Assembly: GCF_903903185.1 (NCBI RefSeq)
Contig: NZ_CAIUXT010000014.1
Span: 1 to 51,933 of the forward strand
Reading direction: 5' to 3'
From: an uncultured Rhodoblastus sp.
GTDB lineage: Bacteria > Pseudomonadota > Alphaproteobacteria > Rhizobiales > Beijerinckiaceae
DNA: 51,933 nt
Shown here: piece by piece, positions 17,270 to 26,590 of the stretch
Position numbering within the stretch: position 1 is the first letter of the stretch
How the letters are laid out: every line of letters begins with the position of its first letter
Position numbers and translations under genes: made by a program
The notes under the pieces: model-generated
What the model saw: only the letters and a program-made list of their open reading frames with translations
Told to the model about the DNA's origin: nothing
The model's database searches: none

Positions 17270-18795
17270 CACTCGACCTCCATCGGCGTTTTCGCGCGCG
17301 GCTTTTTGGGAGCGCCGAAGAGGTTGGTTTCGGTTTCGCCGCCGGAACAGCCATTGCCGAAGGAAAAGCCACAGGAGCCGCGCAGATCGAAGGCGTCTTC
17401 GCCCGTTTCGCGATGCGCCGTCGGGATCACGAAACGATCCTCGTAATTGGCTATGGCCATGGTTTGATACATGTCCTCGATCTGCAAGCCCGTGAGGCCA
17501 ACCCTTGCGGCGATGCTCTCGATGATCACGCCATCAATGGTTTTGGCGCGCATATAGGCGCGCATCGCCAGCATCCGCTCCAGGCCGGTCGCCACGGGAG
17601 CCACGTCGCCCGCCGTCAGCAGATTGGCGAGATAACGCAGCGGAATGCGCAGCGATTTCACGTCCGGCATGGCGCCGTCCATACCCATTTTGCCGGCTTC
17701 CGCGGCGGACTGGATCGGCGACAGCGGCGGCACATACCAGACCATCGGCAAGGTGCGATATTCGGGATGCAGCGGGAAGGCGACCTTCCATTCCATCGCC
17801 ATTTTCCAGATCGGCGAGCGTCGAGCCGCCTCGATCCAGGCGTCCGGCACGCCATCGGCGCGCGCCTGCGCGATGACCTTCGGGTCGCTGGGATCGAGAA
17901 ATATTTTCAGCTGCGCGGCGTAAAGATCGGCCTCATCCGGCGTGCTCGCCGCCGCCTCGATCTGGTCGGCGTCATAAAGCACCACGCCGAGATAACGGAT
18001 GCGTCCGACACAGGTTTCCGAACAGACCGTCGGCTGTCCGGCCTCGATGCGCGGATAGCAGAAGATGCATTTTTCCGATTTGCCCGAGGACCAGTTGTAA
18101 TAGATTTTCTTGTAGGGACAGCCGGAGACGCACATGCGCCACCCCCGGCACTTGTCCTGATCGATCAGGACTATCCCGTCTTCCTCGCGCTTGTAGATCG
18201 CGCCCGACGGACAGGAGGCGACACAGGCCGGATTGAGGCAATGTTCGCAAAGCCGGGGCAGATACATCATGAAGGTGTTTTCGAACTGGCCGTACATTTC
18301 CTTCTGCACGCCCTCGAAATTGCTGTCGACGGAGCGTTTGGAAAATTCGCCGCCGAGAATTTCCTCCCAGTTCGGACCCCACTCGATCTTCTCCATTCGC
18401 TCGCCTGAAATCAGCGAGCGCGGGCGCGCGGTTGGGACGGCTTCGAGCTCGGGCGCCTTTTGCAGATGCTCGTAATCGAAGGTGAAGGGCTCGTAATAAT
18501 CGTCGATTTCCGGCAGGTCCGGATTGGCGAAAATATTGGCCAGAATGCGCCATTTGCCGCCGATGCGCGGCTCGATCGCGCCGCTGGTCTTGCGATTCCA
18601 GCCGCCTTTCCAGCGCTTCTGGTTCTCCCAATCCTTGGGATAGCCAATGCCGGGCTTGGTCTCGACATTGTTGAACCAGGCGTATTCCATGCCTTCTCTG
18701 GATGTCCAGACGTTCTTGCAGGTGATGGAGCAGGTGTGGCACCCGATGCATTTGTCGAGGTTCAGCACCATGCCGATTTGAGCGCGGATTTTCAT
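17269..18795 (-). CDS. narH: NarH, iron-sulfur subunit of nitrate reductase
   Basis: NarH (508 residues) carries the Fe-S clusters that conduct electrons from NarI to NarG. Cysteine groups are visible in 'CIGCHTCSITCKNVW' near the N-terminus, then 'CEHCLNPACVASCPSGAIYKR', 'CRGWRMCVSGCPYKKIYYNW', 'CIFCYPRIEAG' and 'CSETCVGRIRYLG'. The tryptophan in the CxxW group marks the [3Fe-4S] cluster typical of NarH. Length is normal. AGGGGAAG lies just before the ATG, and narG ends ten bases upstream. Confidence 0.97.
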   Translation of the reverse strand: MKIRAQIGMVLNLDKCIGCHTCSITCKNVWTSREGMEYAWFNNVETKPGIGYPKDWENQKRWKGGWNRKTSGAIEPRIGGKWRILANIFANPDLPEIDDYYEPFTFDYEHLQKAPELEAVPTARPRSLISGERMEKIEWGPNWEEILGGEFSKRSVDSNFEGVQKEMYGQFENTFMMYLPRLCEHCLNPACVASCPSGAIYKREEDGIVLIDQDKCRGWRMCVSGCPYKKIYYNWSSGKSEKCIFCYPRIEAGQPTVCSETCVGRIRYLGVVLYDADQIEAAASTPDEADLYAAQLKIFLDPSDPKVIAQARADGVPDAWIEAARRSPIWKMAMEWKVAFPLHPEYRTLPMVWYVPPLSPIQSAAEAGKMGMDGAMPDVKSLRIPLRYLANLLTAGDVAPVATGLERMLAMRAYMRAKTIDGVIIESIAARVGLTGLQIEDMYQTMAIANYEDRFVIPTAHRETGEDAFDLRGSCGFSFGNGCSGGETETNLFGAPKKPRAKTPMEVE

Positions 18796-18805
18796 GTGCT
18801 TCCCC

Positions 18806-21800
18806 TTATTCCGCTGCGGTCGTGAGCGGGCCGCGAGACGCGCCCTGTCTGCTTTCGTCGAGCGGCTTTTCCAGCCAGTCGACTTTGGAAAGCTTGCGGA
18901 TGATGACGAACTCGTCGCGGTTGGTGCCGATCGTGCCGTAATAATTGAAGCCGTAGCTTTGCTGGGCGTAGCCGCCGATCATGTGGGTCGGCTTGAGCAC
19001 CGTGCGGGTCACCGAATTATGGATGCCGCCGCGCCGTCCCGTCGTCTGCGAGCCCGGCATGTTCACGATCTTTTCCTGCGCATGATACATCATGCACATG
19101 CCCTGCTTGACGCGCTGCGAGACGACGGCCAGCGCCACCAGCGCGCCGTTGGAATTATAGGCTTCGATCCAGTCGTTATCGACGAGACCCGCCTGTTTGG
19201 CGTCGACCTCGCTGATCCAGACGATCGGCCCGCCGCGCGAAAGCGTCAGCATCAGCAGATTATCGGTGTAAGTGGAGTGGATGCCCCACTTCTGATGCGG
19301 GGTGATGAAGTTAAGGACGATCTGCTTTTCGCCATTGGGATATTTGTCGATCACCGGCTTGATCGCGCGGGTGTCGATGGGCGGACGATAGACGCAGAAC
19401 CCTTCGCCAAACGCCCGCATCCACAGATGATCCTGATAGGTCTGCTGGCGCCCGGTCAGCGTGCGCCACGGGATCAACTCATGCACATTGGTATAGCCCG
19501 CGTTATAACAGACGTGCTCGCTCTCCAGCCCCGACCAGGTGGGCGCCGAGATGATTTTGCGCGGCTGCGCGACGATGTCGCGGAAGCGTATTTTTTCGTC
19601 TTCTTTCGGCAGGGCCAGATGGGCGTGTTCGCGGCCCGTGGTTTTCGACAGGGACTCCCATGAGCGCACGGCGACCTCGCCATTGGTCTCGGGGGCGAGC
19701 ATGAGGATGACTTCGGCGGCGTCGATGGCGCTGTCGATACGCGCCAGCCCCTTGGTCGGACCTTCCTCGGTCACGCGACCGTTCAGCTGCTTGAGCAACT
19801 CGACCTCGTGTCCAGTTTCCCAGGCTATGCCCTTGACGCCATTACCGATCTTGTCCATCAGCGGGCCGAGCGAAGTGAAGCGTTTGTAGAGGTTGGGATA
19901 GTCGCGCTCAACCACCGTGACGGCAGGCATGGTCCTGCCGGGAATGGCGGCGCATTCGCCCTTCTTCCAGTCCTTGACGTCGAGCGCCTGCGCCATTTCG
20001 CCGGGGGAATCGTGCATGATCGGCGTCAGCACGACATCCTTCTCCACGCCCAGAACCTCCGGCGCGACGGCCGAGAACGCCTTGGCGATGCCCTTGTAGA
20101 TTTCCCAGTCGGACCGCGATTCCCAGGCCGGGTCCACCGCCGCGGTCAGCGGATGGATGAACGGGTGCATGTCGGACGTGTTGAGATCGTCCTTCTCGTA
20201 CCAGGTGGCGGTCGGCAGCACGATGTCGGAATAGACGCAGGTCGTGGACATGCGGAAATCGAGCGTCACCAACAGGTCGAGTTTTCCTTCCGGCGCTTCG
20301 TCGCGCCAGGCGACCTCGCTCGGCTTGGCGCGGCCCTCCTCGCCAAGGTTTTTCCCCAATACGCCATGCGACGTCCCCAGCAGATGTTTGAGAAAATATT
20401 CATGGCCCTTGCCCGAGGAGCCCAGCAGGTTGGAGCGCCAGACGAACATGTTGCGCGGCCAGTTCTTGGGATCGTCGGGATCTTCGCAGGACAGTTTCAG
20501 TTCGCCCGAGACCAGTCCCTGCGCGACATAATCCTTTGGCTCCAATCCATTTGCCGCCGCCTTCGCCGCCAGCGTCAGCGGGTTCTGTTCGAGCTGCGGC
20601 GCGGAGGGAAGCCAGCCCATGCGCTCGGCGCGCACGTTGTAGTCGATTACCGCGCCGTCCCAGGGACCGGCGGGTGCCGTCGGCGAGAGAATCTCCTTGG
20701 GGTCGAGCGTCTCGTAGCGCCATTGATCGGTATGAGCGTAGAAGAAAGACGTGCCGTTCATCTGGCGCGGCGGACGGCCCCAGTCGAGGCCGAAGGCGAG
20801 CGGGGCCCAGCCCGATTGCGGCCGCAGCTTTTCTTGTCCGACATAATGCGCCCATCCGCCTCCGGACTGGCCGACGCAGCCGCACATCACCAGCATGTTG
20901 ATGACGCCGCGATAGTTCATGTCGCAATGGAACCAATGGTTCATCGCCGCGCCGATGATGACCATCGAACGCCCCTTGGTCTTTTCGGCGTTCAGCGCGA
21001 ACTCATGCGCGACCTGGATGATTTTTTCGCGCGCGACGCCGGTGATCGCCTCCGCCCAGGCAGGGGTATAGGGCGTGTTCTCGTCGAAGCTTTTCGCGAC
21101 GTTGTCGCCGCCAAAACCCCTGTCCACGCCGTAATTGGCGAGGAAAAGATCGTAGACCGAAGCAACCAGAACGTCGCCTTCGACCGTTTTCAGCCGCGTC
21201 GCGGGAACGCGCCGCTGCAAGATGCTGGCATGGTCGGAACTGGCGAAATGCTCATGCGCGATATTGCCGAAATAGGGGAAAGCGACGTCAACCTTCTCGT
21301 GCTCCCGATCCTTCAGCGACAGCAGCAGATCGACCGGCGACCCATCGGAGGATTTCGCGTCGAGGTTCCATTTGCCCTTCTCGCCCCAGCGGAAGCCAAT
21401 GGAGCCGTTCGGCGCCACCAGTTCGCCGCTCTTGCGGTCATAGGCGAGCGTTTTCCATTCCGCATTATTGGTCTCGTTCAGCGCCCCATCCAGATCGGAC
21501 GCACGCAGAAAACGGTCGGGAATGAGACGGCCGTCTTTCTCGACCAGCCTCACCAACATGGGCATGTCGGTGTAACACTTCAGGTAATCGACGAAGTAAT
21601 CGACCTGCTTGTCGATGTGGAATTCGCGCAGGATCACATGGCCGATCGCCATGGCCAGCGCTGCGTCGGTTCCCTGCTTCACCGAAAGCCAGATGTCGCC
21701 GAACTTGGCGGCCTCGGAATAATCGGGACAGATGACCGCGCTCTTGGCGCCGCGATAGCGCGCCTCGGTATAGAAATGCGCGTCCGGCGTGCGCGTCTGC

Positions 21801-22570
21801 GGCACGTTGGAGCCCCACAGGATCAGGAAGCCAGCGTTGTACCAATCGGCCGATTCCGGCACGTCGGTCTGCTCGCCCCAGGTCTGCGGCGAGGCCGGCG
21901 GCAGGTCGCAATACCAGTCGTAGAACGACAGGCAGACGCCGCCGAGCAGCGACAGATAACGGGCGCCTGCCGCATAGGACACCATCGACATGGCGGGGAT
22001 GGGCGAGAAGCCGACGACGCGATCCGGCCCATGCTTTTTGACCGTGTAAGCATTGGCGGCGGCGATGATATCGTTGACCTCGTCCCACGACGCCCGAACC
22101 AGCCCGCCGTGGCCCCGTTTGCTGGTATAGGACTCGCGCTGGACAGGGTTCTCGACGATGGAGGCCCAGGCTGCGACTGGTGGCAAGCTCTGCCGCGCCG
22201 AGCGGAAAAGCCTCAAGAGGCGCGAACGCACCAGCGGATATTTCACCCGGTTGGCGGAATAGAGATACCAGCTGTAACTCGCGCCGCGCGGACAGCCGCG
22301 CGGTTCGTGATTGGGCAGTTCCGGCCGCGTGCGCGGGTAATCGGTCTGCTGCGTCTCCCAGGTGACGATACCGCCCTTGACATAGATTTTCCACGAACAC
22401 GAACCCGTGCAGTTCACGCCATGGGTCGAGCGCACGACCTTGTCGTGCTGCCAGCGTTTTCTATAGCCGTCCTCCCAGTTGCGGTCTTCCGTCGTGGTGA
22501 TGCCGTGACCATTGGAGAAAGGCTCTTTCGACCTCTGGAAGAAGGTCAGCCGGTCGAGAAAATGGCTCAT
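18806..22570 (-). CDS. narG: NarG, molybdenum catalytic subunit of membrane nitrate reductase
   Basis: NarG (1254 residues) reduces nitrate to nitrite at a bis-MGD molybdenum centre facing the cytoplasm. The N-terminus 'HGVNCTGSCSWKIYVKGG' supplies the His and Cys ligands of the FS0 cluster, with the next Cys in 'EPRGCPRGASYSWYLYS'. The molybdenum-ligand aspartate lies in 'ICPDYSEAAKFGDIW'. No twin-arginine signal is present, and the protein has the NarG length, not that of a periplasmic Nap. It follows narK by 21 bases and leads narHJI in one operon. Confidence 0.98.
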   Translation of the reverse strand: MSHFLDRLTFFQRSKEPFSNGHGITTTEDRNWEDGYRKRWQHDKVVRSTHGVNCTGSCSWKIYVKGGIVTWETQQTDYPRTRPELPNHEPRGCPRGASYSWYLYSANRVKYPLVRSRLLRLFRSARQSLPPVAAWASIVENPVQRESYTSKRGHGGLVRASWDEVNDIIAAANAYTVKKHGPDRVVGFSPIPAMSMVSYAAGARYLSLLGGVCLSFYDWYCDLPPASPQTWGEQTDVPESADWYNAGFLILWGSNVPQTRTPDAHFYTEARYRGAKSAVICPDYSEAAKFGDIWLSVKQGTDAALAMAIGHVILREFHIDKQVDYFVDYLKCYTDMPMLVRLVEKDGRLIPDRFLRASDLDGALNETNNAEWKTLAYDRKSGELVAPNGSIGFRWGEKGKWNLDAKSSDGSPVDLLLSLKDREHEKVDVAFPYFGNIAHEHFASSDHASILQRRVPATRLKTVEGDVLVASVYDLFLANYGVDRGFGGDNVAKSFDENTPYTPAWAEAITGVAREKIIQVAHEFALNAEKTKGRSMVIIGAAMNHWFHCDMNYRGVINMLVMCGCVGQSGGGWAHYVGQEKLRPQSGWAPLAFGLDWGRPPRQMNGTSFFYAHTDQWRYETLDPKEILSPTAPAGPWDGAVIDYNVRAERMGWLPSAPQLEQNPLTLAAKAAANGLEPKDYVAQGLVSGELKLSCEDPDDPKNWPRNMFVWRSNLLGSSGKGHEYFLKHLLGTSHGVLGKNLGEEGRAKPSEVAWRDEAPEGKLDLLVTLDFRMSTTCVYSDIVLPTATWYEKDDLNTSDMHPFIHPLTAAVDPAWESRSDWEIYKGIAKAFSAVAPEVLGVEKDVVLTPIMHDSPGEMAQALDVKDWKKGECAAIPGRTMPAVTVVERDYPNLYKRFTSLGPLMDKIGNGVKGIAWETGHEVELLKQLNGRVTEEGPTKGLARIDSAIDAAEVILMLAPETNGEVAVRSWESLSKTTGREHAHLALPKEDEKIRFRDIVAQPRKIISAPTWSGLESEHVCYNAGYTNVHELIPWRTLTGRQQTYQDHLWMRAFGEGFCVYRPPIDTRAIKPVIDKYPNGEKQIVLNFITPHQKWGIHSTYTDNLLMLTLSRGGPIVWISEVDAKQAGLVDNDWIEAYNSNGALVALAVVSQRVKQGMCMMYHAQEKIVNMPGSQTTGRRGGIHNSVTRTVLKPTHMIGGYAQQSYGFNYYGTIGTNRDEFVIIRKLSKVDWLEKPLDESRQGASRGPLTTAAE

Positions 22571-22591
22571 GCGCGAAAACTCCGATTGTCT

Positions 22592-25327
22592 TTATTGCGC
22601 GAGAGAGGGCGTGGCGACGGCGCGTTCGACGTCATGCAGCAAGCCGCCCTTGCGGGTGTAAACGGCCCAGGTGACGAGGACGCAAATCACGTAGAAGCCG
22701 AAGAAGCTCCACAACGCGCCCGAAACGCCGCCGGTCAAGGCGATCGACGTCCCGTAGGATTTGGGGATGAAGAAGGCGCCATAGGCGGCGATGGCGGAAG
22801 TAAAGCCGGTGATCGCGGCCGATTCCTTTTCCGCCTGCCTTATCCGCGAAGGTGCGTCCAGTTGCGGCTCAAGGCGCGCGATTTCCTTACGCATGATGTT
22901 GGGGATCATCTGGAAGGTCGAGGCGTTGCCGATGCCCGTCATCAGGAACAGGAACAGGAAGCAGGAGAAGAAGCCCCAGAAGGCGCCAGGTTGGTCCTTG
23001 ATCCCTATGAAGTAGATCACGCCGAGCACGCCGATCATCATGCCGATGAATACGCCAAGCGTGACGCGTCCGCCGCCCCAGCGATCGGCGACCCAGCCGG
23101 TTCCCGAGCGCGCGAGCGCGCCTACCAGCGGGCCGAGGAAGGCGAATTGCAGCGCGTCGATCTGCGGGAACAGGATCTTGCTGAGCAGCGGGAAGCCGGC
23201 GGAATAGCCGATGAACGACCCGAATGTGCCCGTATAGAGGACGCACATGATCCAGTTATGGCGGCGCGAAAAAATCACCGACTGCTCGGCGAAGGAGGCC
23301 TTGGCCGAAGCGATGTCGTTCATGCCGAACCAGGCCGCGAAGGCCGATATTGCGATGAACGGTACCCATACGAAGCCGGCGTTTTGCAGCCACAGCGTGG
23401 TCGCCTTCGCGCCCTCGCCGGCGGTTTCCGGCGCGCCTCCAAGCCAGCCGAACACGCCGGAGGCGATGACCAGCGGAACCAGGAACTGCACGGCGCTGAC
23501 GCCGAGATTGCCGAGGCCGGCGTTGAGCGCCAGGGCGTTGCCCTTTTCCGCCTTCGGGAAGAAGAACGAGATATTGGCCATCGAGGAGGCGAAATTGCCC
23601 CCGCCGAACCCGCACAGCAAGGCCAGGATCATAAGCACGACATAGGGCGTGTCTGGATTTTGCACGGCAAAGCCGATGCCGACCGCCGGGATCAGCAGCG
23701 ACCATGTGGCGAGAGTCGTCCAGAGCCGACCGCCGAAAATCGGCACCATGAAAGAGTAGAAAATGCGCAAGGTGGCGCCCGTCAGGCCGGGCAGAGCCGC
23801 GAGCCAGAACAATTGATCGGTCGAATATTTGAACCCCACCAGCGGCAGTTTGGCCACCACCACCGACCACACCTGCCACACGGCGAAGGAGAGGAACAGC
23901 GAGGGTATCGACAGCCACAGATTCTTCCGCGCGATGGCGCGGCCGCTCTTTTCCCAGAAGGTCCTGTCTTCCGGACGCCAGTCCTGCAGCACGGCGCCGG
24001 ACAGGGCGCCGACGTGCTCCGGCGTATGAATGTCCTGCATTTCCGGCAGTTGCGGCAGGGTTTTGAGCGCGCTGGCCACGGCGCCCTGCTCCATGTGACG
24101 GACCGAGAAATGCATCCAGGCAAGCGCGCCCGACACAATCACGAACAGCAGCATGAAGCAGCTCGTCCACAGTCCCGTCAGGTCGAGCAGGGCGCCGAAA
24201 GCGATCGGCAGAACGAAGCCGCCTAGGCCGCCGATCATGCCGACGAGACCGCCAACCGCGCCGACGTTGTGGGGATAATAGACGGGGATGTGCTTGTAGA
24301 CGGCGGCCTTGCCGAGCGCCATGAAGAAGCCGAGCACGAAAATCGTGACGATGAAGCCGGACAGGCCCATCTGGAGATGAAATGCCTTTGCTCCATAGGC
24401 GGTTTGCACCACATATTCCGCCGGCGGATAGGACAGGATGAAGGTGCAGACGATCGCGACGAGAAAAGTCCAGTACATCACGGTGCGTGCGCCATAACGG
24501 TCGGACAAATGGCCGCCATAGGCGCGAAACAGGCTGGCGGGCAGTGAGAACAGCGCAGCCGTCATGCCGGCGGTCTTCAGATCGACCGAGTAGACATTCA
24601 TCAGATATTGCGGCAACCACAGCGACAGAGCGACAAACGCGCCAAAGACGAAGAAGTAATAAAGAGCAAAGCGCCAGACCTGGACGTTTTTCAGCGGCTC
24701 CATTTCGAGCCACGCGCTCGGAGGCGTTGCGCCGGTCCGGCGACGTTCGGCCACCACCGGATCTTCCTTCGTGGTGAACCAGAACACCACCGCCATCAGG
24801 GCCAGAACCGCCGCCCAGACGTCAGCGACGCCCTTCCATCCCAGGGCTATCATCACGAAGGGCGCGCAGAATTTGGTAAGCGCCGCGCCGACATTGCCGG
24901 CGCCGAAAATGCCCAGCGCCGTACCCTGTTTTCCGGCCTCGTACCAGCGCGACACATAGGCGATGCCGACCGCGAAGGACCCGCCGGCGATGCCGACGCC
25001 AAGCGCGGCGATCAGGAATTGTGGATAGGTTTGCGCATAGGTCAGCAAATAGGTGGCGACAGCGGCGGCCAGCATGACGAAGGTGAAAACGCGGCGCCCG
25101 CCATATTGGTCGGTCCAAACGCCCAGGGCCAGGCGGATGAGCGATCCGGTCAGGATCGGCGTGCCAACCAGCAGGCCGAATTGCGTCTCGCTGAGGCCCA
25201 GGTCTTTTTTTATCTGGATGCCGATAATGGCGAAGATCGTCCACACCGCGAAGCACAGGGTGAAGGCGATGGTCGAAATCCAAAGCGCGCGTCTCTGCGC
25301 GCCACGATCCTGCAATGCGTCTGTCAT
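22592..25327 (-). CDS. narK: NarK1-NarK2 fused nitrate/nitrite transporter
   Basis: This protein of about 911 residues joins two major-facilitator domains, some 24 helices in all. The first half (about 15-425) has the NarK1-type 'GIAGGSFAVGIAYVSRWYEAGKQGTALGIFGAGN' signature. The second (about 465-900) has the NarK2-type 'GFGGGNFASSMANISFFFPKAEKGNALALNAGLGN'. In known fusions the first domain acts as a proton-driven nitrate importer and the second as a nitrate/nitrite exchanger. The ATG at 25327 with GGCGGA upstream is preferred over a TTG five codons earlier. It opens the nar operon and is preceded by a perfect FNR-type box. Confidence 0.95.
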   Translation of the reverse strand: MTDALQDRGAQRRALWISTIAFTLCFAVWTIFAIIGIQIKKDLGLSETQFGLLVGTPILTGSLIRLALGVWTDQYGGRRVFTFVMLAAAVATYLLTYAQTYPQFLIAALGVGIAGGSFAVGIAYVSRWYEAGKQGTALGIFGAGNVGAALTKFCAPFVMIALGWKGVADVWAAVLALMAVVFWFTTKEDPVVAERRRTGATPPSAWLEMEPLKNVQVWRFALYYFFVFGAFVALSLWLPQYLMNVYSVDLKTAGMTAALFSLPASLFRAYGGHLSDRYGARTVMYWTFLVAIVCTFILSYPPAEYVVQTAYGAKAFHLQMGLSGFIVTIFVLGFFMALGKAAVYKHIPVYYPHNVGAVGGLVGMIGGLGGFVLPIAFGALLDLTGLWTSCFMLLFVIVSGALAWMHFSVRHMEQGAVASALKTLPQLPEMQDIHTPEHVGALSGAVLQDWRPEDRTFWEKSGRAIARKNLWLSIPSLFLSFAVWQVWSVVVAKLPLVGFKYSTDQLFWLAALPGLTGATLRIFYSFMVPIFGGRLWTTLATWSLLIPAVGIGFAVQNPDTPYVVLMILALLCGFGGGNFASSMANISFFFPKAEKGNALALNAGLGNLGVSAVQFLVPLVIASGVFGWLGGAPETAGEGAKATTLWLQNAGFVWVPFIAISAFAAWFGMNDIASAKASFAEQSVIFSRRHNWIMCVLYTGTFGSFIGYSAGFPLLSKILFPQIDALQFAFLGPLVGALARSGTGWVADRWGGGRVTLGVFIGMMIGVLGVIYFIGIKDQPGAFWGFFSCFLFLFLMTGIGNASTFQMIPNIMRKEIARLEPQLDAPSRIRQAEKESAAITGFTSAIAAYGAFFIPKSYGTSIALTGGVSGALWSFFGFYVICVLVTWAVYTRKGGLLHDVERAVATPSLAQ

Positions 25328-25472
25328 CTTCAAATCCGCCAACCTGCCCAGGAAAGGAAACCCTAAAGTAGGGGATTCTACCGGGCCTCGATGGCGACCC
25401 GGCAGCTTCGGAAACTACTCACGCCATGCCTCCGACCTCGGAGCACCTGGCGACAGGGGCGCGAATGTCTCC

Positions 25473-25486
25473 TTGATCTCGATCAA
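25473..25486. promoter_or_regulatory. FNR/NNR-type box TTGAT-ctcg-ATCAA (nar side)
   Basis: A perfect palindrome matching the FNR consensus TTGAT-N4-ATCAA. Its centre is about 150 bases from the narK start, which leaves room for a class II promoter and a leader of roughly 100 bases. A Crp/Fnr protein responding to low oxygen, NO or nitrite is the expected ligand; both regulators in this window are candidates. Confidence 0.8.
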
Positions 25487-25587
25487 AAAACTTACTTATT
25501 ATTGGAAAAACAATAAGTTATTAGATTTTTGTCAATTGTCTCATCACGTTTTCATTTGACCGCGGGCAATGATTGGCGGACCGTGAC

Positions 25588-25601
25588 TTGATAAATATCA
25601 A
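25588..25601. promoter_or_regulatory. FNR/NNR-type box TTGAT-aaat-ATCAA (regulator side)
   Basis: A second perfect FNR-consensus palindrome, centred about 48 bases before the start codon of the Crp/Fnr gene at 25643. At the usual -41.5 position the transcript would start only a few bases before the coding region. This suggests control of the gene by itself or by the other regulator, either activating or repressing. Confidence 0.75.
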
Positions 25602-25642
25602 GTATCGGGCGCCATCGAAGGCCGGCGAAGGGGGAGCAGACC

Positions 25643-26341
25643 ATGCGCGCGGAAGAACGCGAAGAAATCGTCCGTTTGCCGCTTCTTGCGGCCTGCCGTC
25701 CCGAAACGGCCGATTTTCTGCTGCGCGGAGCTTTCGTCCAGCGCTTTCCCGCCCATACGAACCTGACGCGAGAAGGCGAGAAAGCCGATTTCCTCTATGC
25801 GGTCTTGTCGGGCTCGATCGAGCTTTCCGCCGCCTATCTGGACCGGGAAACGACGATTGCCGTGATCGGCGCGCCGCATACGTTCATCGTCGCCGCAGTC
25901 GTGCTCGACCGACTTTACCTGCAATCGGCGCGCGTGATGGAGCCGGCCCGTATCCTGATGCTGCCCTCAGAATCGGTGCGCCAGGCCATGCGCGGCGACG
26001 CGGGCTTTGCGACGGCCATCGCCGAGGAAATGGCCAATTCCTATCGAAATGTGGCGCAGGAGCTGAAGAACCAGAAGTTGCGGACCAGCCTGGAGCGCCT
26101 TGCCAATTGGTTGGTACATCGCGACAAGGAGACTGGCGGCGGCCATCGTTTCGTTTTGCCTTACGAGAAGAAAATTCTGGCCGCACGCCTCGGGATGGCC
26201 CCGGAAGTACTTTCGCGCGCGTTTGCGACACTGGCGCAATATGATGTCCACGTCGATAGTGCTACTATAATCGTCAAGGACTGGAAGGCGCTGGAAAAAC
26301 TGGCTCATCCCGACCCGTTGATCGACGATGAAACGATTTGA
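25643..26341 (+). CDS. Crp/Fnr-family regulator of the nar operon
   Basis: A 232-residue Crp/Fnr protein with an N-terminal effector barrel ('FPAHTNLTREGEKADFLYAVLSGSIELSA'), a central helix and a C-terminal helix-turn-helix ('EKKILAARLGMAPEVLSRAFATL'). Only one cysteine is visible near the N-terminus, so it cannot hold an FNR [4Fe-4S] cluster. It may be of the NarR or Dnr kind, which answer to nitrite or NO. The recognition helix keeps the Glu-x-x-Ser-Arg pattern of FNR-box binders, which agrees with the two boxes beside it. It diverges from narK and is probably its direct regulator. Confidence 0.88.
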   Translation: MRAEEREEIVRLPLLAACRPETADFLLRGAFVQRFPAHTNLTREGEKADFLYAVLSGSIELSAAYLDRETTIAVIGAPHTFIVAAVVLDRLYLQSARVMEPARILMLPSESVRQAMRGDAGFATAIAEEMANSYRNVAQELKNQKLRTSLERLANWLVHRDKETGGGHRFVLPYEKKILAARLGMAPEVLSRAFATLAQYDVHVDSATIIVKDWKALEKLAHPDPLIDDETI

Positions 26342-26373
26342 CGTCGAACCACCATCGACCGAAAGGAGCGTTC

Positions 26374-26427
26374 ATGGCGATCGTCGTTTCTCTGGAAGGA
26401 TTCATTTTTGGCGAAGGTCCGCTTTGA
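26374..26427 (+). pseudogene. Possible truncated gene start at the island edge
   Basis: An excellent ribosome site (AAAGGAG) stands about six bases before an ATG at 26374, but the frame stops after 17 codons. It follows the Crp/Fnr gene by 32 bases in the same direction. I read it as the first codons of a former downstream gene cut off where foreign DNA joined. A genuine tiny peptide gene cannot be excluded. No family can be assigned. Confidence 0.35.
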
Positions 26428-26590
26428 ACCTTTCATTTAAGCACTGGTCGATTTCGGGGAACGGCCGGTTTGGGTCAAAATTCCCCGGTCAGGCTGCTCT
26501 TTCGACGACCGCTGTCCTTGGGAAAGCCGCCGGAATAACCGCTGTGGTCAAGTTGCGGCCCCGCCGTCCGGCAGCGCCGCAACCGTTCCG

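Larger units (their letters stand above)
25328..25642. promoter_or_regulatory. Divergent narK / Crp-Fnr control region
   Basis: About 315 bases separate narK (minus) from the Crp/Fnr gene (plus). The middle (25485-25560) is markedly AT-rich for this genome and has a six-base hairpin, TTATTG-GAAAAA-CAATAA, at 25499-25516. Two perfect FNR-type boxes lie in the region and are listed separately. I see no gene here. Confidence 0.7.

Noticed and set aside
19808-24226. A plus-strand open frame of 1472 codons opposite narG and narK
   Set aside because: It lacks domain motifs, is rich in Arg, His and Gly, and lies fully antisense to two well-conserved genes. GC-rich third positions create such long shadow frames.
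23256-24713. A 485-codon minus-strand frame inside narK
   Set aside because: An out-of-frame shadow of the transporter gene, with no hydrophobic segments or motifs.
25360-25385. NarL-like heptamers near narK
   Set aside because: The pattern is short and degenerate, and no NarX/NarL or NarQ/NarP genes are visible, so chance is the better explanation.
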